From: an uncultured Oscillospiraceae bacterium
Lineage (GTDB): Bacteria > Bacillota > Clostridia > Oscillospirales > Oscillospiraceae
DNA length: 64,000 nucleotides
Assembly (NCBI GenBank): GCA_910579775.1
Contig: CAJTUE010000003.1
Location: forward strand, 62,001-126,000
Direction of reading: 5' to 3'
Part shown: positions 51,571-59,232 of the stretch, in pieces
Numbering within the stretch: the first letter of the stretch is position 1
Layout: each line of letters starts with the position of its first letter
The notes under the pieces: generated by a model
Told to the model about the DNA's origin: nothing
The model's database searches: none
The model's input: the letters and a program-made list of their open reading frames with translations, nothing else
Position numbers and translations under genes: made by a program

Positions 51571-51758
51571 TTGTCACGCTCCCGTTGGACACACTACGGC
51601 TTCGCGTCTCGCCTTTCGGCTCGGTCAGCTCGTAGCTCGGGCCCCACCGGGGCCCACTCGCCCCTCCGACTCGGGGCAGATCGCGCGGCCCTTGGCCGCT
51701 TACCAATTCGCCCCTCGCTCCGGTCCATCGAAGCCTGTGTGTCTACGGGTCGCACTTC
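51571..51758 (-). repeat. 3'-end element, copy 3 (after prfB)
   Basis: Starts immediately after the prfB stop as GAAGTGCGACCCGTAGACAC and ends GTGTGTCCAACGGGAGCGTG. Arms GACACAC (51743-51737) and GTGTGTC (51594-51588), and GGCTTCG/CGAAGCC, are complementary. It keeps the GATGGACCGGAGCGAGGG and GAATTGGTAAG blocks of the pnp copies but carries about 50 bp of extra central sequence. Confidence 0.75.
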
Positions 51759-52880
51759 TTACTTTTCTACCCAACTCCCCGTGGCTTCGCAGGACAAATA
51801 GGCGTTGATGAAGCCGTCCAGGTCGCCGTCCATGACGGAATTGATGTTGGCGGTCTCGTAGCCGGTGCGGGTGTCCTTGACCAGCTGGTAGGGCATGAAG
51901 ACGTAGGAGCGGATCTGACTACCCCATTCGATCTTCATCTGCACGCCCTTGAGGTCGGAGATTTTTTCCGCATGGGCCTGCATCTGCAGCTCTACCAGCT
52001 TGGAGCGGAGCATCCGCATACAGGTGTCCCGGTTCTGGAACTGGGAACGCTCCTGCTGGGAGGACACCACAATACCCGTGGGCTTATGGATGAGGCGAAC
52101 GGCGGATGAGGTTTTGTTGATGTGCTGGCCGCCCGCGCCGGAGGAACGAAACACCTGCATCTCCACGTCCTCGGGGCGGATGTCCACCTCCACGTCGTCA
52201 GGGATCTCAGGCATGACCTCCAGAGCGGCGAAGGAGGTCTGCCGTCTGGCATTGGCGTCGAAGGGGGAGACACGCACCAGCCGGTGGACGCCATTTTCTC
52301 CCCGCAGGAAGCCGTAGGCGTTTTCTCCGGTGATCATAATGGTGGCGGATTTCAATCCGGCCTCGTCGCCCTCCAGGTAATCCACGGTCTCGCAGGTGAA
52401 CCCATGGCGTTCCGCCCAGCGGGTGTACATGCGAAAGAGCATCTGGGCCCAGTCCTGGGCCTCGGTTCCCCCCGCCCCGGCGTGGAAGGTGAGGATGGCG
52501 TTGGCGTTGTCATACTCCCCGGTCAGGAGGGTAGCCAGCCGCGCGGACTCCACGTCCTCCTCCAGGGCTCTGCAGCCCTCGGACAGCTCAGGGAGGAGGG
52601 AAGCGTCCTCCTCCTCGTTGCCCATCTCGCAAAGGGTGACCAGATCGGACCAGCTGCGCTCCCGCTTGGCCTGGTTCTCAATCTTGTCCTGAAGGGCCTT
52701 GATGCGCTGCTGGGTCTTTTGAGCCTTGTCCGGGTCGTCCCAAAAGCCGGGGGCGGCGGACTGTGACTGGAGCAGATCCAGCTCCCGGGCCGCCTGGTCC
52801 AGGCCCAGGGAAGCCTTCAGGGTTTCCAACTGAGGTTTGAAGTTGTTGAGCCAAACCTTGTATTCGTCAAATTCCAGCAT
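51759..52880 (-). CDS. prfB: peptide chain release factor 2
   Basis: A 373-residue RF2 that recognises UGA and UAA stop codons. The anticodon-like tripeptide SPF is in RLVRVSPFDANARRQ near residue 205 and the peptidyl-hydrolysis loop GGQ in SSGAGGQHINKTSSAVR near 251. In many bacteria RF2 synthesis needs a +1 frameshift near codon 25. Here the equivalent place reads through in one frame (LKASLGLDQAARELD) with no UGA, so this gene lacks that autoregulation. The ATG follows AGGAG. A separate promoter lies in the end of the upstream DUF896 gene. Confidence 0.95.
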   Translation of the reverse strand: MLEFDEYKVWLNNFKPQLETLKASLGLDQAARELDLLQSQSAAPGFWDDPDKAQKTQQRIKALQDKIENQAKRERSWSDLVTLCEMGNEEEDASLLPELSEGCRALEEDVESARLATLLTGEYDNANAILTFHAGAGGTEAQDWAQMLFRMYTRWAERHGFTCETVDYLEGDEAGLKSATIMITGENAYGFLRGENGVHRLVRVSPFDANARRQTSFAALEVMPEIPDDVEVDIRPEDVEMQVFRSSGAGGQHINKTSSAVRLIHKPTGIVVSSQQERSQFQNRDTCMRMLRSKLVELQMQAHAEKISDLKGVQMKIEWGSQIRSYVFMPYQLVKDTRTGYETANINSVMDGDLDGFINAYLSCEATGSWVEK

Positions 52881-52915
52881 AGTAAATCTCCTAGCACTTG
52901 TAAAGTCAGTAGCCT

Positions 52916-52945
52916 ATTATACCCAATTGGCCCCACTCCTGTCAA
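52916..52945 (-). promoter_or_regulatory. prfB promoter inside the end of the DUF896 gene
   Basis: On the minus strand TTGACA (52945-52940), 18 bp, TATAAT (52921-52916). The -35 overlaps the stop codon of the upstream gene. Confidence 0.8.
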
Positions 52946-53151
52946 TCCTTGGGCTTCAGCGGAGTCTTGCTGCCGTCGGGATGTTGAATGACGGTGTGGT
53001 CCAGCTGGGCGGTGAGGTTTTCCCGCACCGCCTCCACATACCGCCGCCGTAGCTCCATCTGCTCAGCCTTTTCTTCCACGGTGAGGCCCTCGGGGGTGCG
53101 GGACTTACGAGCCAGGGCGTTGATGCGGTCAATGTCGGCTTGGGTGATCAT
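52942..53151 (-). CDS. DUF896 (YnzC-family) small protein
   Basis: 69 residues: MITQADIDRINALARKSR, then GLTVEEKAEQMELRRRYVEA and a polar tail. This is the pattern of DUF896/YnzC proteins, small helical-hairpin proteins of Firmicutes with unclear function. The ATG overlaps the stop of the ylmH-like gene (ATGA), which sets the start; an upstream in-frame extension only reads the neighbour's sequence. Confidence 0.82.
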   Translation of the reverse strand: MITQADIDRINALARKSRTPEGLTVEEKAEQMELRRRYVEAVRENLTAQLDHTVIQHPDGSKTPLKPKD

Positions 53152-53942
53152 ACATATCGCTCCATTTCCACCAAGATGCGGCCCTTGCGGCTGAGACCGT
53201 TGACCTTGGTCAACTTGCATTTGCCCAGACCCTTGCCGTTGAGGGAGTCCCCCTCCTGGAGCAGGCGGTCTGGCTTGGTACAGGGCAGATGGTTGAGCAA
53301 AAGCCGCCCGCCGGAAATAAGGGCGGCGGCCTTGGACCGGGGGATGCGAAAGGCGGAGGCTGCCACCGCGTCAAAACGGAGGGATTGGAAGGTCTCTGTG
53401 CGCCGCTGGACCATTTCCTCCGCCGGGGTCAGCCGGGAAAGGGGGATCTCCTTTGGGGAGGCGGAATACCACCCCACCTCTCGCCACTGCTCCAGCAAAA
53501 TAGGCAGGGCGGAGGCCAGACAGACCACCTGGGCGGTGTCCTCTCCCACCAAAATGTCACCCAGCAGGTCCCGGGTGATTCCCAGCCCCATGAGAGAGCC
53601 TAAAAAGTCCCGGTGGGAGAGCTTCTTTGCCCCCTCCCCCTCGCGAGGCAGCTTGACCTCCACGGCGGCCAGCGGCGGCTCGTCCGGCGTTTCCATCCAA
53701 TCGGGGAGAAAGCGGCAGACCTTGCGGGAGGCGGCGGCAAAGCCGCCCTCCAAGGTCCAGCGGATCTCCCCCGCCGCGGCAATGGCCTGAACGGCCAGGG
53801 CCTGTTCGCCGTCGGAGAGAAAATGGCTGTGGGTGGGGATATCCCGCCGCCGGCACAGCTCCAGCTGATCCAACAGTCGAGCCAGAGACATGCGGCTGTC
53901 GGCGTCGGCGGCCAAATGGTCCAGGACCTTGGTCTTATCCAT
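53148..53942 (-). CDS. YlmH-family S4 RNA-binding protein
   Basis: 264 residues. The N-terminal two thirds match the YlmH fold (FLSDGEQALAVQAI, LGSLMGLGITRDLLGDILV). An S4 RNA-binding domain follows at about 178-240 (RFDAVAASAFRIPRSKAAAL then GRLLLN). YlmH is normally in the divisome/cell-wall cluster near sepF and ylmG and has been linked to ribosome quality control. Here it sits alone between an ABC transporter gene and the DUF896 gene. Its ATG overlaps the ABC gene's end by 8 bp and its stop overlaps the next start, so the three are translationally linked. It is the second S4 protein of quality-control type in this window. Confidence 0.85.
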   Translation of the reverse strand: MDKTKVLDHLAADADSRMSLARLLDQLELCRRRDIPTHSHFLSDGEQALAVQAIAAAGEIRWTLEGGFAAASRKVCRFLPDWMETPDEPPLAAVEVKLPREGEGAKKLSHRDFLGSLMGLGITRDLLGDILVGEDTAQVVCLASALPILLEQWREVGWYSASPKEIPLSRLTPAEEMVQRRTETFQSLRFDAVAASAFRIPRSKAAALISGGRLLLNHLPCTKPDRLLQEGDSLNGKGLGKCKLTKVNGLSRKGRILVEMERYV

Positions 53943-55692
53943 GGGCGTGCCCTTTCTGGGCGGCGTGGAGCTGGGCGTATTGTCCGCCAAGGGCCAGCAG
54001 CTCCTCATGAGTGCCCTCCTCGGCAATGCCCGCCCCATCCACCACCAGGATGCGCTGGGCGGAACGGATGGTGGAGAGGCGGTGGGCGATGATGAGGGTG
54101 GTGCGCCCCTTCGCCAGCGCGTCAAAGGCCCCCTGGATGCGGTGCTCGGTGACGCTGTCCAGGGCGGAGGTGGCCTCGTCCAGAATGAGGATGGGCGGGT
54201 TTTTCAGAAAGATGCGGGCAATGGACACCCGCTGCTTCTGGCCGCCGGAGAGCATGACCCCCCGCTCACCCACATAGGTGTTGAAGCCGTCGGGCATGTC
54301 CAGAATATCGTCCAGGATCTCCGCCTTGCGGGCGGCCTCCCGGACCTCCTCCAGGGTGGCGCCCGGTCTGCCGTAGGCGATGTTGTCAAAGATGGTCCCG
54401 GCAAACAGGAACACGTCCTGCTGGACGATGCCGATGGCCCGGCGCAGGGAATGCTGGGTCAGAGTGCGCACGTCCTTGCCGTCCACCAGGATAGCCCCCT
54501 CCGTCACGTCGTAAAAACGGGGGATGAGCTGGCAGAGGGTGGACTTGCCGCCGCCGGAGGGCCCCACCACCGCCACCGTCTGGCCGGGAGCGATGTGAAG
54601 GTCCACATGGCTGAGCACCGGCTCGCCGCCGGGCTCATAGGCAAAGGTCATGTCCTTGACCAAAATATCCCCCTTCACGTCGGTAAGGTCGCGGGCGTGG
54701 GGGGCGTCCTGAATATCCGGTTCCACCCGCATGAGCTCCAGGAAGCGGTGGAAGCCCGCCATACCCTGGGTGTACTGCTCCACAAAGGCGGAGAGCTTGC
54801 GGATGGGGGTGAGGAAGGTGGAAACATAGAGGGAGAAGGTGATAAGGTCCACATAGTCCATGCGGCCGCCCATGATGAGAAAGCCGCCCAGGGCGATGAC
54901 CAGCACGGACATGATGCCCATGGCGAACTCCAGCCCGGAGTGGTAGGTGGCCATGGCCTTGTAGTAGTCGTTTTTGGAGCCCCGGAACAGGTCGTTGGCC
55001 TTGCCGAATTTCTCGATCTCCGAGCGCTCGTTGGCAAAGGCCTTGGCCGTCCGCATCCCGGACAGAGAGGATTCCAGCTCCCCGTTGATCCCCGCCAGGG
55101 TGCGCTTCACCGCCATGGAGGCGCGGCTCATCCGCCGGCGCTGGATGATGGTGAAGACCAGGAAAACGGGCACCACCACAAACACGGCCAGGGCCAGCTC
55201 CCAGCGGATGGTGAGCATCACGCACAGCGCGCCCAGGAGGGTGACCGACGAGATGAACAGGTCCTCGGGGCCGTGGTGGGCCAGCTCGGTGATCTCAAAG
55301 AGGTCGCCGGTGACCCGGCTCATCAACTGCCCCGTGCGGTTTTTATCATAAAAGGAGAAGGACAGGTCCTGCATGTGGGAAAAGAGGTCCCGGCGGATGT
55401 CCGCCTCGATGCGCACCCCCAGCTGGTGGCCCCAGTAGGTGACCACAAAGTAAAAGGCGGAGCGCAGAAGGTAGGACAGGGCCAGCACCGCCATCACCGC
55501 GAAAAAGGCGGAGTACAGTTTACCGGGCAGCAGCTCATTCATGCACAGCCGGGACACCCACGGAAAGGCCAGGTCCACCAGGCAGATGCCGGTGGCGCAG
55601 AGCATGTCCAGGGCAAACAGCGGCCAGTGAGGCTTGTAGTAGGAGGAAAATATTTTTAAAGGCCGTGCGGTCTTCATCTCTTTGGCGGTCAT
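53935..55692 (-). CDS. ABC transporter, fused permease/ATPase (MsbA/LmrA-like half transporter)
   Basis: A 585-residue half-transporter. Six membrane segments lie in residues about 20-310. The ATPase domain has Walker A VGPSGGGKSTL near 379, the Q-loop near 420, signature LSGGQKQRV near 479, Walker B ILILDEATSALD near 500 and the switch histidine in IIAHRLST near 535. All catalytic residues are intact, so a homodimer should be an active exporter. Lipid, drug and peptide substrates are all known in the family and cannot be told apart here. Its promoter is just upstream and its end overlaps the ylmH-like gene. Confidence 0.9.
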   Translation of the reverse strand: MTAKEMKTARPLKIFSSYYKPHWPLFALDMLCATGICLVDLAFPWVSRLCMNELLPGKLYSAFFAVMAVLALSYLLRSAFYFVVTYWGHQLGVRIEADIRRDLFSHMQDLSFSFYDKNRTGQLMSRVTGDLFEITELAHHGPEDLFISSVTLLGALCVMLTIRWELALAVFVVVPVFLVFTIIQRRRMSRASMAVKRTLAGINGELESSLSGMRTAKAFANERSEIEKFGKANDLFRGSKNDYYKAMATYHSGLEFAMGIMSVLVIALGGFLIMGGRMDYVDLITFSLYVSTFLTPIRKLSAFVEQYTQGMAGFHRFLELMRVEPDIQDAPHARDLTDVKGDILVKDMTFAYEPGGEPVLSHVDLHIAPGQTVAVVGPSGGGKSTLCQLIPRFYDVTEGAILVDGKDVRTLTQHSLRRAIGIVQQDVFLFAGTIFDNIAYGRPGATLEEVREAARKAEILDDILDMPDGFNTYVGERGVMLSGGQKQRVSIARIFLKNPPILILDEATSALDSVTEHRIQGAFDALAKGRTTLIIAHRLSTIRSAQRILVVDGAGIAEEGTHEELLALGGQYAQLHAAQKGHAHG

Positions 55693-55728
55693 AAGATCCC
55701 TTCCTTGTGAAAAAGTGGCTATTGTGGT

Positions 55729-55757
55729 AGTATATGCGAAAAAGCGGAAAAAGTCAA
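55729..55757 (-). promoter_or_regulatory. promoter of the ABC-ylmH-DUF896 operon
   Basis: On the minus strand TTGACT (55757-55752), 17 bp, TATACT (55734-55729). Confidence 0.75.
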
Positions 55758-55775
55758 TCGATCAGGGCAACGTCC

Positions 55776-55804
55776 TTGCTTTTTCCCCGGACTGACGGTA
55801 TAAT
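55776..55804 (+). promoter_or_regulatory. promoter of the small membrane protein gene
   Basis: TTGCTT (55776-55781), 17 bp, TATAAT (55799-55804). The leader would be under 20 bases. Confidence 0.7.
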
Positions 55805-55827
55805 GGGCCGTGAAAGGTGGGACCGCC

Positions 55828-56142
55828 ATGAAAAACCGTCAGCGGGAAATGAAATATCTCTATCTTGCGTGCAGTGTGTTCGGCATCGGCTATTTTGTCC
55901 TCAGCCTGATCGCTCTCTTTGCGGACGGAGCCATGCACAGAGTATTTTTCGGCCTGGAGGACTCCCTGGGCAGCGTAGCCTATTTCGCGTCCATGCTCTT
56001 TTGGTGGGTGAGCATCCAGCTCTATCTGCGTTCTCTCCCTGAGCCCAAGCTGCCCCCCTGGGCCAAAAAGCTGTGCGTGGCCGACCTGCTGGCCTTTCTC
56101 GGCGTCCTGGCCCTGCGGCTTTTGGACCTCTATGTGATCTGA
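55828..56142 (+). CDS. small membrane protein of unknown function
   Basis: 104 residues, with three hydrophobic segments at about 10-30, 43-66 and 80-100 and a basic N-terminus (MKNRQREMK). The start is the ATG at 55828, seven bases after AGGTGG; a GTG at 55810 lies at the predicted transcript start and is rejected. I do not recognise the family. It has its own promoter and ends at a bidirectional terminator, so it is a single gene. Confidence 0.65.
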   Translation: MKNRQREMKYLYLACSVFGIGYFVLSLIALFADGAMHRVFFGLEDSLGSVAYFASMLFWWVSIQLYLRSLPEPKLPPWAKKLCVADLLAFLGVLALRLLDLYVI

Positions 56143-56156
56143 CAAAACGCAAAACG

Positions 56157-56186
56157 AAGGGACGGCTCCATCGAGCCGTCCCTTTT
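56157..56186. terminator. bidirectional terminator
   Basis: AAGGGACGGCTC/GAGCCGTCCCTT stem, CATC loop, then TTTT on the plus strand; it serves two convergent genes. Confidence 0.85.
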
Positions 56187-56187
56187 G

Positions 56188-56430
56188 CTACTTCAATTCC
56201 TGCTCCAGACTGTCAAATTCCTCGGTGGAGAAAAACTCGCCCAAGGTCATGTCCAGGCCGTCGCACAGCATTTTGATGGTAGCCAGCTTCGGATTGCGGC
56301 TTTTTCCATAGAGGATGTTTTTCACGCTGGACGGCGGCAGCCCCGCCAGATCCGCAAGCTTGTTGATCGTGATCTCGTGTTCTCCACAAAGCGTCAGAAT
56401 ACGGTTGCGTACCGTCTCGATCATGTCCAT
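56188..56430 (-). CDS. small XRE-family transcription regulator
   Basis: 80 residues forming little more than one helix-turn-helix domain (ITINKLADLAGLPPSSVKNI at about 22-41, then GKSRNPKLATIKMLCDGLD). The start was set at the ATG preceded by AAGGGGTG; upstream codons in the same frame run through the promoter region. A perfect palindrome and a third half-site lie between it and the divergent small gene, so it probably represses both its own gene and that neighbour. The signal is unknown. Confidence 0.83.
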   Translation of the reverse strand: MDMIETVRNRILTLCGEHEITINKLADLAGLPPSSVKNILYGKSRNPKLATIKMLCDGLDMTLGEFFSTEEFDSLEQELK

Positions 56431-56467
56431 TGTTTTCACCCCTTGTCGGGAGAATAACAAAAAACTC

Positions 56468-56514
56468 TGGACATTGTAGGCTACCCATGCTACTATTAGG
56501 CTATGCATAGCCTA
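56468..56514. promoter_or_regulatory. divergent promoter with palindromic operator
   Basis: Rightward TGGACA (56468-56473), 17 bp, TACTAT (56491-56496). Leftward -10 TACAAT (56478-56473). The perfect 18-bp palindrome TAGGCTATGCATAGCCTA (56497-56514) covers the rightward transcript start. A further TAGGCTA half-site begins exactly 20 bp before it (56477), a two-turn spacing. Confidence 0.7.
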
Positions 56515-56532
56515 TTTCAAGGGAGGTACATG

Positions 56533-56781
56533 ATGGAACGATTGCCAAAGGCCATGCGGCCAGCCGCTGTATGCGGGACCTGTGTCCACTACCGTCAACA
56601 CTTTGTCATGAGCATTCACCAACGGTTGACTCCAGTGTGGTACGGTCACTGCAACCTGCCAAGCAACAGACACACAGCCCCCGACGAGACCTGTACGCAC
56701 TGGGATGAGAGCCCCAGTGTTTCACACTCAAACATCACCAAAGACATCTTGCTCCCGCCCGCCGGCAAACCTCCAATGTAG
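56533..56781 (+). CDS. small Cys/His-rich protein, probably zinc-binding
   Basis: 82 residues with CGTCVHYRQHF, YGHC and ETCTHW, a spaced Cys/His set likely to hold one zinc ion. The C-terminus is polar and unstructured. The ATG at 56533 is 6 bp after GGGAGG. I have seen similar short proteins in Oscillospiraceae but know of no function. It is controlled from the divergent operator next to a small XRE regulator, so the two genes probably form one regulatory unit; a toxin-antitoxin relation is possible but nothing in the sequence shows it. Confidence 0.6.
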   Translation: MERLPKAMRPAAVCGTCVHYRQHFVMSIHQRLTPVWYGHCNLPSNRHTAPDETCTHWDESPSVSHSNITKDILLPPAGKPPM

Positions 56782-57301
56782 GGCGCGGCTTCCCAGACGC
56801 GCCGCTCCTTGCGGTCTGGGACCGCTGGCCTTTCTGGGAGACTATCTTTTCCATCCTCGAAAAGATAGCCCCCAGACCCCCAGAAAAGAGGCCAAAGGGG
56901 GCAATCCGAGAGCCCCCTTTGGAAACCCCTTCGGCCAAAGAGGGGGTCCTCGGTCCCCCTCTGTCGGATACTCCCCCTGGAGAGTCTTCTTGCCAGGTAG
57001 GATGGTCGTCTCGGCTTACTCCGTAACGCCGCGCCGACACGGGCCGCCCTGTCCTTCGTAGGGCGCGCCTTGTCCTTGACCTTGGCCCCTTTGGCAAAGG
57101 AGCTGTCAGCCGACAGACTGACTGGGGATTGTGCCCTTGTGCTGTACCTGACAATCCCCAGTCATTTGCTTCGCAAATGCCACCCTCTTTTTAAAGGGTG
57201 CTTGTAGACCGCGCCGCCATCCACCATCCTACATTCCGGGCGGGGCAAGCCCCGCCCCTACGGTAGGATATGGGCTGTGAGGCAGCGGCCAGGGGCAGCG
57301 C
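56778..57301. repeat. 520-bp gene-free mosaic of intergenic repeats
   Basis: Holds GTAGGGCGCGGCTTCCCAGA at 56778 (copy at 47276) and a GGGGG-rich block near 56890-56990 with CCCCTTTGG/CCAAAGGGG-type pairing. GTAGGGCGCGCC is at 57059. A long inverted repeat has TGACTGGGGATTGT (57118-57131) against ACAATCCCCAGTCA (57151-57164). GGGCGGGGC/GCCCCGCCC then CTAC lies near 57237-57262. Short open frames here are built of these repeats and look spurious. Confidence 0.6.
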
Positions 57302-57388
57302 TTACGCCGCGGTGTCGGCGAAAAAGAGGAAATCTCCGTCCTGGTACACCTCTACATGGCCCATCACATAACGAATTTCACAGTTCAT
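57302..57388 (-). CDS. 28-residue small protein
   Basis: ATG with GGAGG at good distance (ATAGGAGGTTTTCTT before it), then MNCEIRYVMGHVEVYQDGDF followed by LFFADTAA and a TAA. The codon pattern is coding-like. Similar short peptides with xxYVxGHxEVYxDGxF occur, as I recall, in related gut Clostridia, usually a little longer. No function can be given. Confidence 0.55.
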   Translation of the reverse strand: MNCEIRYVMGHVEVYQDGDFLFFADTAA

Positions 57389-57492
57389 AAGAAAACCTCC
57401 TATCCCGTTGCCTTCTGACAATAGGATAGAAGATCTGCTGTCCCATAAACGGGACTCATTCTTTCTTTTCTCTGCCTGACCTCAAAAACACA

Positions 57493-57536
57493 AAAGGACG
57501 ATCCCCCGTGGTAACACGGAAGGACCGTCCTTTTTT
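57493..57536. terminator. terminator at the rny 3' end
   Basis: AAAGGACG.TCC/GGA.CGTCCTTT with an inner CCGTG-GTAA-CACGG stem; T-rich on both sides (TTTTTT on plus, CCTTTTGTGTTTTT on minus). Confidence 0.8.
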
Positions 57537-57542
57537 CAAAAC

Positions 57543-59090
57543 TTATTTCGCGTACTCGATGGCGCGGGTCTCACGCAAGACGTTGACCTTGATCTGACCG
57601 GGATATTCCAGCTCCTCCTCGATCTTCTTTGCAATGTCCCGGGCCAGGAGCACCATCTGGTCCTCGCTGACCTTGTCGGGGGCGACCATGATGCGGACCT
57701 CCCGGCCGGCCTGGATGGCAAAGGATTTCTCCACGCCGGGGAAGGAGGACGTGACCTCCTCCAACTTCTCCAGGCGCTTGATGTAGTTCTCCACGTTCTC
57801 ACGGCGGGCGCCGGGGCGGGCGGCGGAGATGGCGTCAGCGGCCTGGACCAGACAGGCGACGATGGTCTTGGGCTCCACATCGTTGTGGTGGGCCTCGATG
57901 GCGTGGATCACGCCGTCGCTCTCCCGGTATTTCCGGGCCAGCTCCACGCCGATTTGGACGTGGGAGCCCTCTACCTCGTGGTCGATGGACTTGCCCAGGT
58001 CGTGAAGCAGGCCCGCGCGCTTGGCCATAGTGACGTCGGCGCCGATCTCAGCAGCCAGCAGTCCGGCCACGTGGCACACCTCAATGGAGTGGTTCAACAC
58101 GTTCTGGCCGTAGCTGGTGCGGTATTTCATGCGGCCCAGGAGCTTGATGAGCTCGGGGTGGAGGCCGTGGACGTTGGTCTCGAACACAGCCCGCTCGCCC
58201 TCGGCCTTGATGGTGGCGTCCACCTCCCGCTTGGCCTTCTCCACCATCTCCTCAATGCGGGCGGGGTGGATGCGGCCGTCCTGGATGAGCTTTTCCAGCG
58301 CCAGCCGGGCGATCTCCCGGCGCACCGGGTCGAAGCAGGACACGGTGATGGCCTCGGGGGTATCGTCAATGATGAGGTCCACCCCGGTGAGGGTCTCCAA
58401 GGTGCGGATGTTGCGGCCCTCCCGACCGATGATGCGGCCCTTGAGGTCGTCATTGGGCAGCGGCACCACAGACACGGTGGCCTCAGCCACGTGGTCGGCG
58501 GCGCAACGCTGGATGGCGAGGGAAATGATCTCCTTGGCAGTGGTGTCCGCCTCTTCCTTGGCCCGGGTCTCGATCTCCTTGACCTTCAGGGCGGCCTCGT
58601 GGGTGACCTCCTGCTCCAGCTCGGTCAACAGGACGTTCTTGGCCTCCTCGGCGGTCATGCCGGAAATGCGCTCCAGCTCACGGACCTCCTGGTCCTTCAG
58701 CTGGGTCAGTTCCTCGCGCTGGGCGTCCAGGGCCTCCTGCTTGGTGGTCAGGGCTTCTTCCTTATGCTCCAGGTTTTCCAGCTTGCGGTCCAGGTTTTCT
58801 TCTTTCTGATTGAGGCGGTTTTCCTGCTTTTGCAGCTCGGCGCGGCGCTCCTTGACCTCGGTCTCGTGCTCGGTGCGGGCCTTCAGGATCTCCTCCTTGG
58901 CCTCTACCAGCGCCTCGCGCTTCTTGCTCTCGGCGGACTTGATGGCGTCGTTAATGATGCGCTTGGCCTCTTCCTCCGCGCTGGAGATCTCCTTTTCGGA
59001 GACCCTCTTGCGGTATTGCACGCCCACAGGGAACCCGATGGCGAAAAAGACCACGGCGCAAATCACGCCGACTAAGATGTAAATGCCCAT
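57543..59090 (-). CDS. rny: ribonuclease Y
   Basis: A 515-residue RNase Y, the main endonuclease starting mRNA decay in many Firmicutes. It has an N-terminal membrane anchor (residues about 2-22) and a long charged coiled coil (about 30-180). A KH domain contains GRIIGREGRNIRTLE near 222. The HD domain has HSIEVCHVAG near 330 and the metal-binding pair in LLHDLGKSIDHEVEGSH near 358. Length and layout are normal. The ATG has GGAGGTG about 14 bp upstream, rather far; no better in-frame start is visible. A promoter lies about 90 bp upstream. Confidence 0.95.
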   Translation of the reverse strand: MGIYILVGVICAVVFFAIGFPVGVQYRKRVSEKEISSAEEEAKRIINDAIKSAESKKREALVEAKEEILKARTEHETEVKERRAELQKQENRLNQKEENLDRKLENLEHKEEALTTKQEALDAQREELTQLKDQEVRELERISGMTAEEAKNVLLTELEQEVTHEAALKVKEIETRAKEEADTTAKEIISLAIQRCAADHVAEATVSVVPLPNDDLKGRIIGREGRNIRTLETLTGVDLIIDDTPEAITVSCFDPVRREIARLALEKLIQDGRIHPARIEEMVEKAKREVDATIKAEGERAVFETNVHGLHPELIKLLGRMKYRTSYGQNVLNHSIEVCHVAGLLAAEIGADVTMAKRAGLLHDLGKSIDHEVEGSHVQIGVELARKYRESDGVIHAIEAHHNDVEPKTIVACLVQAADAISAARPGARRENVENYIKRLEKLEEVTSSFPGVEKSFAIQAGREVRIMVAPDKVSEDQMVLLARDIAKKIEEELEYPGQIKVNVLRETRAIEYAK

Positions 59091-59180
59091 ATTGCTTTGC
59101 TGACACCTCCGTTTTTTTGAATTTATCCTTGACTTTCAGCTTCCAAAGACAAAGCGGCATTATTTCAGCATACCTCTATT

Positions 59181-59209
59181 ATTTTAAGTCAGTGTGGGCA
59201 TTATGTCAA
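59181..59209 (-). promoter_or_regulatory. rny promoter
   Basis: On the minus strand TTGACA (59209-59204), 17 bp, TAAAAT (59186-59181). Confidence 0.8.
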
Positions 59210-59232
59210 GGAATAATTTGTCCTGGGAGGGG

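Noticed and set aside
51759..52880. RF2 programmed frameshift
   Set aside because: No UGA or shift-prone CUU-UGA-C site near codon 25; the frame is continuous from the ATG.
56735..57154. 139-codon minus-strand frame in the intergenic block
   Set aside because: Made of palindromic repeats, no ribosome site, no recognisable protein pattern.
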